From Streptantibioticus rubrisoli (GTDB taxonomy: Bacteria > Actinomycetota > Actinomycetes > Streptomycetales > Streptomycetaceae): a DNA stretch of 64,000 bases. This document shows positions 36,298 to 46,373 of the stretch, in pieces (the first letter of the stretch is position 1; each line of letters starts with the position of its first letter). The stretch covers positions 1-64,000 of the forward strand of contig NZ_JANFNH010000012.1 in the NCBI RefSeq assembly GCF_024436055.1, given 5' to 3'. The translations under genes and the position numbers were made by a program. The notes under the pieces are model-generated. The model made no database searches. It was not told where the DNA came from and saw only the letters and a list, made by a program, of their open reading frames with translations.

Positions 36298-38178
36298 TCA
36301 CAGGTGGTGGCGCCGGGTCGCCAGCTGCCGTTCGTACTCCTCACGTGCCTTGACGGCGGCGGGCCGGGTCGCGGTCTCGGCCACCGGCACGTCCCACCAC
36401 GCCTCGGCACCCGGTGTGGTCGGTGCGCGGCCCGCGGCAGTCTCGGTCTCGACGTACACACACGTCGGCCGGTCCGAGGCGCGGGCGGTGGCGAGGGCGG
36501 CGCGCAGTTCGCGGACGGTCGCCGCGCGGATCACGTCCATCCCCAGGCTGGCGGCGTTGGCGGCCAGGTCGACCGGCAGCGGTTCGCCGTCGTAGGAGCC
36601 GTCCTCGGACCTGAACCGGTAGGCGGTACCGAAGCGTTCGGCGCCGATCTGCTCGGACAGCCCGCCGATGGAGGCGTAGCCGTGGTTCTGGATCAGGACG
36701 ATGTTGACGCCCACGCCCTCCTGGACGGCGGTGACGATCTCGGTGGGCATCATCAGATACGTGCCGTCCCCCACCAGCGACCACACCGGCCGGTCCGGCG
36801 CGGCCAGCCGCACGCCGATCCCGGCGGGGATCTCGTAGCCCATGCAGGAGTAGCCGTACTCCAGGTGGTACTGGCGCGGGGAGCGGGCCCGCCACAGCTT
36901 GTGCAGGTCGCCGGGGAGCGAACCGGCCGCGTTGATGATCACGTCCTCGTCGCCCACCACCGAGTCCAGCGCGCCCAGCACCTGGGTCTGGGTGGGCCGG
37001 GCGTCCTCGTCATCGGCCGCGTAGGCGGCGTCCACGATCCGCTCCCAACGGGCCTTGCCGGTACGGTACTCGGCCTCGTACGACGCATCGACGCGGTGGC
37101 CGCCGAGGGCCTCGGTGAGCGCCTGGAGTCCGGTACGGGCGTCGGCGACCAACGGGATGCCGCTCAGCTTGTGGGCGTCGAAGGCGGCGACGTTGAGGTT
37201 GACGAAGCGCACCGCGTCCGCCGCGAACAGGGTGCGGGAGGCGGTGGTGAAGTCGGTGTACCGGGTGCCGACGCCGATCACCAGGTCGGCGGTGCGGGCC
37301 AGTGCGTCGGCGACCGCGGTGCCGGTGTGGCCGATGCCGCCCACGTCGCCCGGGTGGTCGTAGCGCAGCGAGCCCTTGCCCGCCTGGGTGGAGGCCACCG
37401 GGATGCCGGTGGCGTCGACCAGCGCCCGCAGCGCCTCCTCCGCCTCGCTGTGGTGGACGCCGCCGCCCGCCACGACCAACGGCCGCCGGGCGGCCCGGAT
37501 CGCGCTGACCGCCGCCGCCAGCTCCACCGGGTCGGGGGCCGGGCGGCGCACCCGCCACACCCGCTCCGCGAAGAACTCCTCGGGCCAGTCGAACGCCTCG
37601 GCCTGCACGTCCTGCGGCAGCGCCAGGGTGACCGCGCCGGTCTCGACCGGGTCGGTGAGCACCCGCATCGCCTCCAGCGCCGCCGGGATCAGCGCCGCCG
37701 GACGCATCACGCGGTCGAAGTAGCGGGAGACCGGCCGCAGCGTGTCGTTGACCGAGACGTCCCCCGCGTACGGCACCTCCAGTTGCTGCAGCACCGGGTC
37801 GTTGGCGCGGCTGGCGAAGATGTCGCCGGGCAGCAGCAGTACCGGGATGCGGTTGATGGTGGCCAGTGCCGCGCCGGTGACCAGGTTGGTGGCGCCCGGG
37901 CCGATGGAGGTGGTGACCGCCTGGGTGGACAGCCGGTTGGACTGCCGGGCGTAGCCGACCGCCGCGTGCACCATGGCCTGCTCGTTGCGGCCCTGCAGGT
38001 ACGGCATCGCGGACCGGCCGGACTCCAGCAGCGCCTGCCCGAGCCCCGCCACGTTGCCGTGCCCGAAGATTCCCCAACAGGCACTGATCAGCCGGGACTT
38101 GCGGCCGTCCCGCTCGGTGTACTGGTGGGCCAGGAACTCCACCAGGGCCTGGGCGACGGTGAGCCGTCGTGTGGTCAT
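36298..38178 (-). CDS. iolD: 3D-trihydroxycyclohexane-1,2-dione hydrolase
   Basis: This 626-residue thiamine-diphosphate enzyme opens the ring of the dione formed from scyllo-inosose, giving 5-deoxy-glucuronate. The layout is that of acetolactate-synthase-like proteins. The N-terminal PYR domain contains YLQGRNEQAMVHAAVGYARQ and SIGPGATNLVTGAA. The C-terminal PP domain has GDGTYLMMP and NIVLIQNHGYASIGG. The start at 38178 overlaps the iolB stop (ATGA). Length matches the family. GntR lies 67 nt beyond its stop. Confidence 0.95.
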   Translation of the reverse strand: MTTRRLTVAQALVEFLAHQYTERDGRKSRLISACWGIFGHGNVAGLGQALLESGRSAMPYLQGRNEQAMVHAAVGYARQSNRLSTQAVTTSIGPGATNLVTGAALATINRIPVLLLPGDIFASRANDPVLQQLEVPYAGDVSVNDTLRPVSRYFDRVMRPAALIPAALEAMRVLTDPVETGAVTLALPQDVQAEAFDWPEEFFAERVWRVRRPAPDPVELAAAVSAIRAARRPLVVAGGGVHHSEAEEALRALVDATGIPVASTQAGKGSLRYDHPGDVGGIGHTGTAVADALARTADLVIGVGTRYTDFTTASRTLFAADAVRFVNLNVAAFDAHKLSGIPLVADARTGLQALTEALGGHRVDASYEAEYRTGKARWERIVDAAYAADDEDARPTQTQVLGALDSVVGDEDVIINAAGSLPGDLHKLWRARSPRQYHLEYGYSCMGYEIPAGIGVRLAAPDRPVWSLVGDGTYLMMPTEIVTAVQEGVGVNIVLIQNHGYASIGGLSEQIGAERFGTAYRFRSEDGSYDGEPLPVDLAANAASLGMDVIRAATVRELRAALATARASDRPTCVYVETETAAGRAPTTPGAEAWWDVPVAETATRPAAVKAREEYERQLATRRHHL

Positions 38179-39080
38179 CGCTCTTGCGCTCCTTTGGAAG
38201 CGGCGGGATACAGGGGGAGCCGGGGGTCGACGGGCTGGCCGGCCCAAGTGCCGCGGATCCAGGCGTGGTCGGGGTGGTCGCAGATCAGCCACTCCCGCTC
38301 GGCGCCGGGACCGGCCATCACGTTGAGGTAGTACATGTCGTGGCCGGGTGCGGCGATCGACGGCCCGTGCCAGCCGTCGGGGATCAGCACGGTGTCGCCG
38401 TGGCGCACCTCGGCGAGCACGTCCGGGCCGACGCCGTGCCCGGAGGGGGTCACCCGCTGGTAGCCGACGCCCGGCGTGCCGTGCGCGGCGGCGATCTCGA
38501 AGTAGTAGATCTCCTCCAGTTGGGACTCCTGGCCCGGACGGCATTCGTCGTGCTTGTGCGGTGGGTACGAGGACCAGTTGCCGCCGGGGGTGAGGACCTC
38601 CACGGCGATGAGCCTGTCGCACTCGAACACGCCTGCCGCGGCGAAGTTGTTGACCTGGCGGGAGCAGTTGCCGGTGCCGCGCAGTTCCACCGGCACGTCC
38701 TCGGCGGGTCCGTAGCGGGCGGGCAGCCTGCGCTCGCAGCGAGCACCGGTGAGGGCGAACCGGCCGCCCGCGCCGCTGGCGATCTGGGCGTGCGCGTCGC
38801 GCGGCAGATAGGCGAAGTCGGTGACGGAGCTGAACACGCTGTCCCTGCCGCGCAGTTCGAAGGCGCGTCCCTCGGTCACCACGGTGCAGCCACCGCTGAG
38901 CGGCAGCACGATCCACTCGCTGTCGCCGGTGGCCAGCGAGTGCGAACCGCCCGGCGGCAGTTCGAGCACCCGCAGTGCGGAGTAGCCCCAACCGGCTCGT
39001 TCGGGGTCGATGTCCACCGTGTACGGGCCGTCGGCGGTGCTTGCGGCGGTGCGGTGGAATTCCTGGGAGTCGCAGGTCAT
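38175..39080 (-). CDS. iolB: 5-deoxy-glucuronate isomerase
   Basis: This 301-residue protein is a double cupin that isomerises 5-deoxy-glucuronate to 5-dehydro-2-deoxygluconate in inositol catabolism. The C-terminal barrel has the diagnostic YPPHKHDE motif, then LEEIYYFE and MYYLNVMAGP. The ATG at 39080 has AGGAG upstream; the TTG nine bases earlier is rejected. The Cgl0159-type gene is 31 nt upstream and iolD overlaps its stop. Confidence 0.95.
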   Translation of the reverse strand: MTCDSQEFHRTAASTADGPYTVDIDPERAGWGYSALRVLELPPGGSHSLATGDSEWIVLPLSGGCTVVTEGRAFELRGRDSVFSSVTDFAYLPRDAHAQIASGAGGRFALTGARCERRLPARYGPAEDVPVELRGTGNCSRQVNNFAAAGVFECDRLIAVEVLTPGGNWSSYPPHKHDECRPGQESQLEEIYYFEIAAAHGTPGVGYQRVTPSGHGVGPDVLAEVRHGDTVLIPDGWHGPSIAAPGHDMYYLNVMAGPGAEREWLICDHPDHAWIRGTWAGQPVDPRLPLYPAASKGAQER

Positions 39081-39111
39081 GGTTCTCAAGTCTCCTGACC
39101 GCTGGGCGGGT

Positions 39112-39990
39112 TCACAGCAGTCCGACGGCGGTGTCGACGGCGGCCTCCACGCTGCCGCGCGCCGGGTACAGCAGTGAGCGGCCGACGACCAGGCCCTGCA
39201 CGGTGGGCAGCCGCAGCGCCTTGCGCCACTTCTCGTACAGCCCCTCCTGGTCCCGGCCGACCTCTCCGCCGAGCAGTACGGCGGGCAGCGTGGAGGTCTC
39301 CATGACGGCGGCCATGTCGTCCACGTTCTCGGTGACCGGCACCTTCAGCCAGGTGTAGGCGGAGGTTCCGGCGAGGCCGGAGGCGATGGCGATGGATCTG
39401 GTGACGGCCGCCGCGCTCAGGTCGTTGGTCACCTTGCCGCCCACCCGGCGGGAGATGAACGGCTCCACGAAGACCGGCAGCCGCCGCTCGGCCATCTCGT
39501 CGATGGTCCGGGCGGTGGAGTACAGGGTGCTCACCGACCCGGCGTCGGCGTAGTCGAGGCGCAGCAGCAGCTTGCCCGCGTCGAAGCCCAACCGGGCGAT
39601 GTCCTGCGCGCGGTGGCCGGTGAACCGGTCGTCCAGCTCGAACGAGGCTCCGGCCAGGCCGCCGCGGTTCATCGAGCCCATCACGACCTTGCCGTCGAGC
39701 GCGCCGAGCAGCAGCAGGTCCTCCAGGATGTCGGCGGTGCCCAGCACCCCGTCCACACCGGGCCTGGCCAGCGCGGTGCACAACCGTTCCAGCAGGTCGA
39801 CCCGGTTGGCCATGGCCAACTCGTACTCACCAACGGCGAGCGCGCCGCGCGCCGGATGGTCGGCGGCGATGATCATCAGCCGACCGCTCGGTCCTATCAG
39901 AGGCCGACGGACCCTGCGCGCGGCGGCTTCGGCGATGGCCTCGGGGTGCTGGGTGCGCACCTTGACGAGGTCGCTGATGCTGATGCTCAA
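39112..39990 (-). CDS. Cgl0159-family (beta/alpha)8 aldolase-like protein
   Basis: This 292-residue TIM-barrel protein matches the Cgl0159 family, known from the Corynebacterium inositol operon and related to class I DeoC/LacD aldolases. Recognisable parts are LMIIAADHPARGAL at the N-terminus, LDGKVVMGSMNRGGL, AGKLLLRLDYADAG and YTWLKVPVTENVD, where the Lys may be the Schiff-base residue. It sits between iolC and iolB. The inferred function is cleavage of 2-deoxy-5-keto-gluconate-6-phosphate, a substitute for IolJ. Confidence 0.85.
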   Translation of the reverse strand: MSISISDLVKVRTQHPEAIAEAAARRVRRPLIGPSGRLMIIAADHPARGALAVGEYELAMANRVDLLERLCTALARPGVDGVLGTADILEDLLLLGALDGKVVMGSMNRGGLAGASFELDDRFTGHRAQDIARLGFDAGKLLLRLDYADAGSVSTLYSTARTIDEMAERRLPVFVEPFISRRVGGKVTNDLSAAAVTRSIAIASGLAGTSAYTWLKVPVTENVDDMAAVMETSTLPAVLLGGEVGRDQEGLYEKWRKALRLPTVQGLVVGRSLLYPARGSVEAAVDTAVGLL

Positions 39991-40020
39991 GGGGTGCTCG
40001 CTTTCACGTGGGGCAGTGGG

Positions 40021-40977
40021 TCAGCCATGCGCGAGGAGGTCCTCGACCTCGGACTCGGTGGGCATGGCGGAGGAGCAGGCGAGCCGGGCGGCGACCAGCG
40101 CCCCGGCGGCGTTGGCGTACCGCATCACACGGTCCAACTCCCAGCCGGCGAGCAGCCCGTGGCACATCGCGCCGCCGAACGCGTCGCCCGCGCCGAGGCC
40201 GTTGACCACCTCCACCCGCACCGGCGGCACCTCGGCGGACCGGCCGTCGCGATGCACGGCCAGCACGCCCCTGGGCCCCTGCTTGACTACCGCCAGTTCT
40301 ACTCCTGCCGCCAGCAGGGCGCGGGCGCAGGCCCAGGGCTCGCGGACGCCGGTGGCGACCTCGCACTCGTCGAGGTTGCCGACCGCGACGGTCGCGTGTG
40401 CCAGCGCCTCGGCGTAGTACGGACGCGCTGTCTCCCTGGCGTCCGGACCGTCCCAGAACATCGGCCGCCAGTCGAGGTCGAAGACCGTGGTGCCGCTCTT
40501 GCCGCGGGCGCGCAGCGCGGTCAGGGTGGCCGAGCGGCTGGGCTCGGCGCACAGTCCGGTGCCGGTCATCCAGAAGACCCGGGCCGCACGGATGGCGTCC
40601 AGGTCGAGTTCGGCCGGGTGGATCTCCAGGTCGGGGGCCTTGGGCTGGCGGTAGAAGTACAGCGGGAAGTCATCGGGCGGGAAGATCTCGCAGAAGGTGA
40701 CCGGGGTGGGGTACCGCTCGACCGGGGTCACCCAGCGGTCGTCCACCCCGAACTCCTTCAGCGCCTGGTGGACGTAGGTGCCGAACGGGTCCTGCCCGGT
40801 GCGGCTGATCACCGCGCTGCTCCGGCCGAGCCGGGCGGCGGCCACCGCCACGTTGGTCGCCGAGCCGCCCAGGAACTTGCCGAAGGTCTCGACCTGCGGC
40901 AACGGCACGCCGGTCTGCAGTGGATAGATGTCCACCCCGACCCGGCCCATCGTGATCAGGTCGTACGGCTCGGTCAT
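40021..40977 (-). CDS. iolC: 5-dehydro-2-deoxygluconokinase
   Basis: This 318-residue PfkB/ribokinase-family kinase phosphorylates 5-dehydro-2-deoxygluconate. The early GRVGVDIYPLQTG and LGGSATNVAVAAARLG motif, and the C-terminal VNGLGAGDAFGGAMCHGLL motif with the catalytic Asp, are complete. The second ATG (40977) was chosen because GAGGAG is 8 nt before it and only 2 nt before the first ATG (40983). It is the first gene of the minus-strand inositol operon. Confidence 0.95.
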   Translation of the reverse strand: MTEPYDLITMGRVGVDIYPLQTGVPLPQVETFGKFLGGSATNVAVAAARLGRSSAVISRTGQDPFGTYVHQALKEFGVDDRWVTPVERYPTPVTFCEIFPPDDFPLYFYRQPKAPDLEIHPAELDLDAIRAARVFWMTGTGLCAEPSRSATLTALRARGKSGTTVFDLDWRPMFWDGPDARETARPYYAEALAHATVAVGNLDECEVATGVREPWACARALLAAGVELAVVKQGPRGVLAVHRDGRSAEVPPVRVEVVNGLGAGDAFGGAMCHGLLAGWELDRVMRYANAAGALVAARLACSSAMPTESEVEDLLAHG

Positions 40978-41066
40978 GGGCATGGCTCCTCGTGGTCCGT
41001 CATGCGCCGGTCCGAACGCCCGGCCGAGTCAGGTCTAACGGCTGCGCGCGGCCATTGTCAACGCTT

Positions 41067-41076
41067 TGTCATTACA
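41067..41076. promoter_or_regulatory. Candidate GntR operator, copy B
   Basis: TGTCATTACA lies in the 302-bp divergent region between iolC and the plus-strand transporter operon. A related half site (TGTCAACGCT, 41056-41065) is next to it. Confidence 0.45.
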
Positions 41077-41153
41077 TTCGAACGTCCTAACCCCGACGGA
41101 GCCCTCACCCCGTCACGTTGGCGTTATCCCGTCGTTACGTCGAGATGAACTGA

Positions 41154-41163
41154 TGTCATAACA
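41154..41163. promoter_or_regulatory. Candidate GntR operator, copy C
   Basis: TGTCATAACA lies 5 bp before a TTGACA -35 candidate of the plus-strand operon. It differs from copy B at one position. Confidence 0.45.
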
Positions 41164-41168
41164 AACCC

Positions 41169-41197
41169 TTGACAGGGCCCTCGGTACGAGGTTGGCT
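41169..41197 (+). promoter_or_regulatory. Candidate promoter of the plus-strand inositol operon
   Basis: TTGACA (41169-41174) is followed after 17 bp by TTGGCT (41192-41197), about 80 bp before the binding-protein start. The -35 is consensus and the -10 is weak. Confidence 0.4.
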
Positions 41198-41279
41198 CCG
41201 CTGTGCAACGGGCCGTGTTGCCCCGATCCGCCTTCCCTCCCCGCAGCTCCCCCTTCCCCGCAGCGAGGTATCAGGACCG

Positions 41280-42290
41280 ATGGAAAGTTCCGCCACACCC
41301 CGCAGAGCAGCCGCCCTCGCCGTACTGGCGGCGAGCACCCTCATCCTCGCCGGATGCGCCAGCAGCTCCGGCGGCAAGAAGGCCGCAGACACCGCCGACG
41401 GCATATCGGCGGGCCACGCCAACACCCCCCGGATGAAGGTCGCGATGATCACGCATCAGGCCCCGGGCGACACCTTCTGGGACCTGGTGCGCAAGGGCGC
41501 CCAGGCCGCCGCCGCCAAGGACAACGTCCAACTCGTCTACTCCTCCGACCCCAACGCCGCCAACCAGGCCAACCTGGTGCAGAACGCGATCGACCAGAAG
41601 GTCGACGGCATCGCGGTGACCCTGGCCAAGCCCGACGCGATGAAGAACGCGGTGGCCAAGGCCGAGCAAAGCGGCATCCCGGTGGTCGGCCTGAACTCGG
41701 GCATCGACGTCTGGAAGCAGCAGGGCCTGCTGGAGTACTTCGGACAGGACGAGAGCATCGCGGGCCAGGCGGTCGGCGACAAGCTCAACCAGCTCGGCGC
41801 CCACCACGTCGTGTGCGTCGTCCACGAGCAGGGCAACGTCTCGCTGGAGGACCGCTGCGCGGGCGTGAAGAAGGACTTCAAGGGCACCACCGACCTGCTG
41901 TACGTCAACGGCCAGGACATGCCGTCGGTGAAGGCGACCATCACCGCCAAGCTCCAGCAGGACCACTCGATCGACGAGGTGGTCACCCTCGGCGCCCCCT
42001 TCGCGCTCACCGCCACCCAGTCGGTCTCCGACGCGGGCAGCAAGGCCAAGGTGGCCACCTTCGACCTCAACAAGGACCTGGTGTCCGCCGTGCAGGACGG
42101 CAAGGTCCAGTTCGCCGTCGACCAGCAGCCGTACCTGCAGGGTTACCTCGCGATCGACGCGCTGTGGCTCTACAAGAGCAACGGCAACTACAGCGGTGGC
42201 GGCACCGCCCCGGTGCTGACCGGCCCGGCGTTCGTGGACAAGGGCAACGTCGCGGCCATCGCCAAGTTCGCGCGGAACGGGACCCGGTGA
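41280..42290 (+). CDS. Sugar-binding lipoprotein (copy 2)
   Basis: This 336-residue lipoprotein has a signal peptide with lipobox LAGC (Cys near residue 23). The ribose-binding-like core includes VAMITHQAPGDTFWDLV, VDGIAVTLAKPDAMK and VDQQPYLQGYLAIDALW, all very close to copy 1 at 34352-35362. The start at 41280 begins the signal peptide directly; a GAGG element lies about 11 nt upstream. It leads the plus-strand operon, whose later genes encode inositol dehydrogenases, so the expected ligand is myo-inositol or an isomer. Confidence 0.93.
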   Translation: MESSATPRRAAALAVLAASTLILAGCASSSGGKKAADTADGISAGHANTPRMKVAMITHQAPGDTFWDLVRKGAQAAAAKDNVQLVYSSDPNAANQANLVQNAIDQKVDGIAVTLAKPDAMKNAVAKAEQSGIPVVGLNSGIDVWKQQGLLEYFGQDESIAGQAVGDKLNQLGAHHVVCVVHEQGNVSLEDRCAGVKKDFKGTTDLLYVNGQDMPSVKATITAKLQQDHSIDEVVTLGAPFALTATQSVSDAGSKAKVATFDLNKDLVSAVQDGKVQFAVDQQPYLQGYLAIDALWLYKSNGNYSGGGTAPVLTGPAFVDKGNVAAIAKFARNGTR

Positions 42291-43366
42291 TGACGATGAC
42301 CCAGCAGGCCGCGTCGGCGGCCGACGCGCAGTCGGCCCCCGTACCGCCCAGTACCGACGGCCGAACCGCCCAGCGCTCACCGGCTCGCAGACTGCTGGCC
42401 CGGCCGGAGGTCGGCGTGGCGGTCGGCGCCATCGCCGTGTTCCTCTTCTTCTTCGCCGTGGCACCGACGTTCCGGCAGGCCGACTCGATGGCCACGGTGC
42501 TCTACCAGGCCTCGACCATCGGCATCATGGCGCTGCCGGTGGCGCTGCTGATGATCGGCGGCGAGTTCGACCTGTCAGCCGGGGTCGGGGTGGTCAGCTC
42601 GGCACTGACCGCCAGCATGATCAGCTACCAACTCACCCAGGACGTCTGGGTGGGCGTGGTCGTGGCGCTGGTGTTCTCGCTGGCGGTCGGCGCGTTCAAC
42701 GGCTATCTGCTGGTGAAGACCGGACTGCCGAGCTTCCTGGTCACACTGGGCACCTTCCTGATGCTCCAGGGACTCAACCTGGCGGTCACCAAGCTGATCA
42801 CCGGCAATGTCGCCACCGACTCGATCAGCGACATGAACGGGTTCAACCAGGCCAAGGCGGTCTTCTCCTCCGACATCACCATCGCGGGGGTGTCGGTCAA
42901 GATCACCGTGTTGTGGTGGCTGGTCTTCGCCGCCCTCGCCACCTGGGTACTGCTGCGCACCAAGTACGGCAACTGGGTCTTCGCCGTGGGCGGCAACAAG
43001 GAGAGCGCGCGGGCGGTCGGCGTACCGGTGACGTTCACCAAGATCACGCTGTTCATGGCGGTGGGCTTCGGCGCCTGGTTCGTCGGGATGCACCAGCTGT
43101 TCGCCTTCGACACCGTGCAGTCGGGTGAGGGCGTCGGCAACGAACTGCTCTACATCGCCGCCGCGGTGATCGGTGGCTGTCTGCTCACCGGCGGCTACGG
43201 CTCGGCGATCGGCACGGTCATCGGCGCGTTCATGTTCGGCATGGTCACCCAGGGCATCGTCTACGCCGACTGGAACCCCGACTGGTTCAAGCTGTTCCTG
43301 GGGGTCATGCTCCTGGGCGCCACCCTCATCAACCTGTGGATCCGCCGTCAGGCCACCCGGAAGTGA
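42290..43366 (+). CDS. Sugar ABC transporter permease (copy 2)
   Basis: This 358-residue membrane protein is a paralogue of the permease at 33324. It has a 35-residue soluble N-terminus rich in Ala/Gln/Ser and then about ten helices with [29 protein letters not shown] and the terminal [18 protein letters not shown]. The ATG at 42290 overlaps the lipoprotein stop (TGATG), and GTG three bases earlier is possible. Confidence 0.93.
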   Translation: MTMTQQAASAADAQSAPVPPSTDGRTAQRSPARRLLARPEVGVAVGAIAVFLFFFAVAPTFRQADSMATVLYQASTIGIMALPVALLMIGGEFDLSAGVGVVSSALTASMISYQLTQDVWVGVVVALVFSLAVGAFNGYLLVKTGLPSFLVTLGTFLMLQGLNLAVTKLITGNVATDSISDMNGFNQAKAVFSSDITIAGVSVKITVLWWLVFAALATWVLLRTKYGNWVFAVGGNKESARAVGVPVTFTKITLFMAVGFGAWFVGMHQLFAFDTVQSGEGVGNELLYIAAAVIGGCLLTGGYGSAIGTVIGAFMFGMVTQGIVYADWNPDWFKLFLGVMLLGATLINLWIRRQATRK

Positions 43367-43371
43367 TCACC

Positions 43372-44223
<852 letters not shown>

Positions 44224-44294
44224 TCACCAGGGCGCCTCGCCCCCTGACCTTCGTTCTTGACCCCGCCCCTGAACCGGCAAGGAGAGCACCGCAG

Positions 44295-45209
44295 ATGACC
44301 ACCAGCTCCGCCCCCGTACTGGACCGCATCCGGGTCGGTTCGGCACCCGACTCCTGGGGGGTGTGGTTCCCCGACGACCCGCAGCAGGTGCCCTGGACCC
44401 GGTTCCTGGACGAGGTCAGCCAAGCGGGTTACGAGTGGATCGAGTTGGGGCCGTACGGCTATCTGCCCACCGACCCCAAGCGGCTCACCGACGAACTCGC
44501 CCGCCGCTCGCTGAAGGTCTCCGCCGGAACCGTGTTCACCGCGCTGCACCGCGGCCCGGCGGTCTGGGACGCCACCTGGACGCACGTCGCCGAGGTCGCC
44601 GAGCTGACCCAGGCGATGGGCGCGCGGCACCTGGTGGTCATCCCGTCCTTCTGGCGGGACGACAAGACAGCCGAGCTGATCGAGCCCAGCGAGCTGACCG
44701 GTGAGCAGTGGGGCCATCTGACCACCGGCATGGAGCGGCTCGCCCACGAGGTACGGGAGCGCTACGGGCTGGACATCGTGGTCCATCCGCACGCCGACAC
44801 CCACATCGACACCGAGGAGCATGTCGTCCGCTTCCTCGACTCCACCGACTCCGACCTGGTCAAGCTGTGCCTGGACACCGGCCACTACGCCTACTGCGGC
44901 GGTGACAGCGTCAAGCTGATCCACACCTACGGCGAGCGGATCGGCTATCTGCACCTGAAGCAGGTGGACCCCGACATCCTCACCGACGTGATCGCGAACG
45001 GGGTGCCGTTCGGCCCCGCGGTGAGGCGCGGCGTGATGTGCGAGCCGCCGCGCGGAGTGCCGGAGCTGCCCCCGGTGCTGGAGGCGGCGCAGGGCCTCGG
45101 CGTGGATCTCTTCGCGATCGTGGAACAGGACATGTATCCGTGTCCCGCGGACCAGCCACTGCCGATCGCCCAGCGCACGCGGCGTTTCCTCCGCTCGTGC
45201 GGGGCCTAG
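44295..45209 (+). CDS. IolE/IolI-like sugar phosphate isomerase/epimerase-fold protein
   Basis: This 304-residue AP-endonuclease-2-like TIM barrel belongs to the group containing inosose dehydratase (IolE) and inosose isomerase (IolI). The start VGSAPDSWGVWFPDD, VHPHADTHIDTEE, CLDTGHYAYCGGD and IVEQDMYP supply the usual metal ligands (Glu, Asp, His, Glu). Since no other dehydratase is present in the locus, the IolE function (2-keto-myo-inositol to the dione used by IolD) is the better guess. AAGGAGA lies 7 nt before the ATG. It follows the transporter genes closely. Confidence 0.87.
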   Translation: MTTSSAPVLDRIRVGSAPDSWGVWFPDDPQQVPWTRFLDEVSQAGYEWIELGPYGYLPTDPKRLTDELARRSLKVSAGTVFTALHRGPAVWDATWTHVAEVAELTQAMGARHLVVIPSFWRDDKTAELIEPSELTGEQWGHLTTGMERLAHEVRERYGLDIVVHPHADTHIDTEEHVVRFLDSTDSDLVKLCLDTGHYAYCGGDSVKLIHTYGERIGYLHLKQVDPDILTDVIANGVPFGPAVRRGVMCEPPRGVPELPPVLEAAQGLGVDLFAIVEQDMYPCPADQPLPIAQRTRRFLRSCGA

Positions 45210-45325
45210 CCCCCGCCGGGCGGGCCGGAGCGGCGACAACGGGTTCCACGGGGGCAACCCCCCGGATCCCGCTCTCCTGGCCCCCGACAAGCAACCCGTA
45301 GGCCCCGGAAGGACGAACCAGAGCA

Positions 45326-46339
45326 ATGCACAACACACTCGGCGTAGCCGTGATCGGTACCGGACGGATGGGGGCCGACCATGTGCGCCGTATCGACGAA
45401 GTGACCAGCGGAGCGCGCGTCGCCGCCGTGGTGGACATCGACGCCGACCGCGCCAAACGCATCGCCGACCGCATCGAGGGGTGCACCGCCTACACCGACC
45501 CGGCCGCCGCCATGGCCGCCCCCGCCGTGGACGCGGTGCTGATCGCCTCCCCGGGACCGGCGCACGAGGCCGCGCTGCTGGCCGCGTTCGAGCGCGATCT
45601 GCCCGTGCTGTGCGAGAAGCCGCTCACCCCGGACGCGGCCTCCACGCTGCGGGTGCTTGAGGCCGAGCAGCGGCTGGGGCACCGCAGGGTGCAGGTCGGC
45701 TTCATGCGCCGCTACGACGCGGAGTACCTGCGGCTGAAGTCGCTGCTGGCCGGGGGCGAGCTCGGCCGCCCGCTGATGGTGCACAACCGGCACCGCAACG
45801 CCTCCACCCCGCCCGGCTTCACCAACGCCATGCTGATCAACGACTCGGTCGTGCACGAGATGGACACGACCCGTTGGCTGCTCGACCAGGAGATCACCGC
45901 CGTCACCGTGCTGCGCCCGACCCCGTCCGGCAACGCGCCGGAGGGCCTGGACGACCCGCAGTTCGTCATCTTCGAGACGGACGGCGGCGCGCTGGTGGAC
46001 ACCGAGATCAACGTCAACTGCCGCTTCGGCTACCAGGTTCAGGCCGAGGTGGTCTGCGAGCGCGGCACCGCGCGGATCGGCGAGGCGCACTCGCTGCTCA
46101 CCAACACCGAGGGCCGTTGGGGCGGCAGCATCGCCCCGGACTTCGTGGAGCGGTTCGAGGAGGCGTACGACCGCGAGGTGCAGAGCTGGGTCAACGCCAC
46201 CCGGCGCGGCGAGGTCGTGGGTCCCAGCGCCTGGGACGGCTACGCCGCGGCGGCGGTCTGCGAAGCCGGGGTGCGGGCGCAGACCGAGGGCCGCAGGGTG
46301 CCGGTGGAGATGATCGAACGCCCGGCGCTGTACCGCTGA
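45326..46339 (+). CDS. iolG: Inositol 2-dehydrogenase-type Gfo/Idh/MocA oxidoreductase
   Basis: This 337-residue NAD-dependent oxidoreductase has the nucleotide motif [14 protein letters not shown], the conserved CEKPLTP with the catalytic Lys, and the [11 protein letters not shown] motif with the substrate-binding Asp/His region. It closely resembles inositol 2-dehydrogenases, which oxidise myo-inositol to scyllo-inosose. The gene follows the IolE/I-like gene after 116 nt, and a GGGGG-CAA-CCCCC hairpin lies in that gap (about 45250-45275). A GGAAGGA ribosome site lies 12 nt before the ATG. Confidence 0.9.
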   Translation: MHNTLGVAVIGTGRMGADHVRRIDEVTSGARVAAVVDIDADRAKRIADRIEGCTAYTDPAAAMAAPAVDAVLIASPGPAHEAALLAAFERDLPVLCEKPLTPDAASTLRVLEAEQRLGHRRVQVGFMRRYDAEYLRLKSLLAGGELGRPLMVHNRHRNASTPPGFTNAMLINDSVVHEMDTTRWLLDQEITAVTVLRPTPSGNAPEGLDDPQFVIFETDGGALVDTEINVNCRFGYQVQAEVVCERGTARIGEAHSLLTNTEGRWGGSIAPDFVERFEEAYDREVQSWVNATRRGEVVGPSAWDGYAAAAVCEAGVRAQTEGRRVPVEMIERPALYR

Positions 46340-46373
46340 ACTCCCCTGACGGCACACCTGATTGAGGACCGCC

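Noticed and set aside
41192-43366. A 724-codon frame beginning before the binding-protein gene and ending with the permease
   Set aside because: The first half is the out-of-frame shadow of the lipoprotein gene; the permease begins at 42290.
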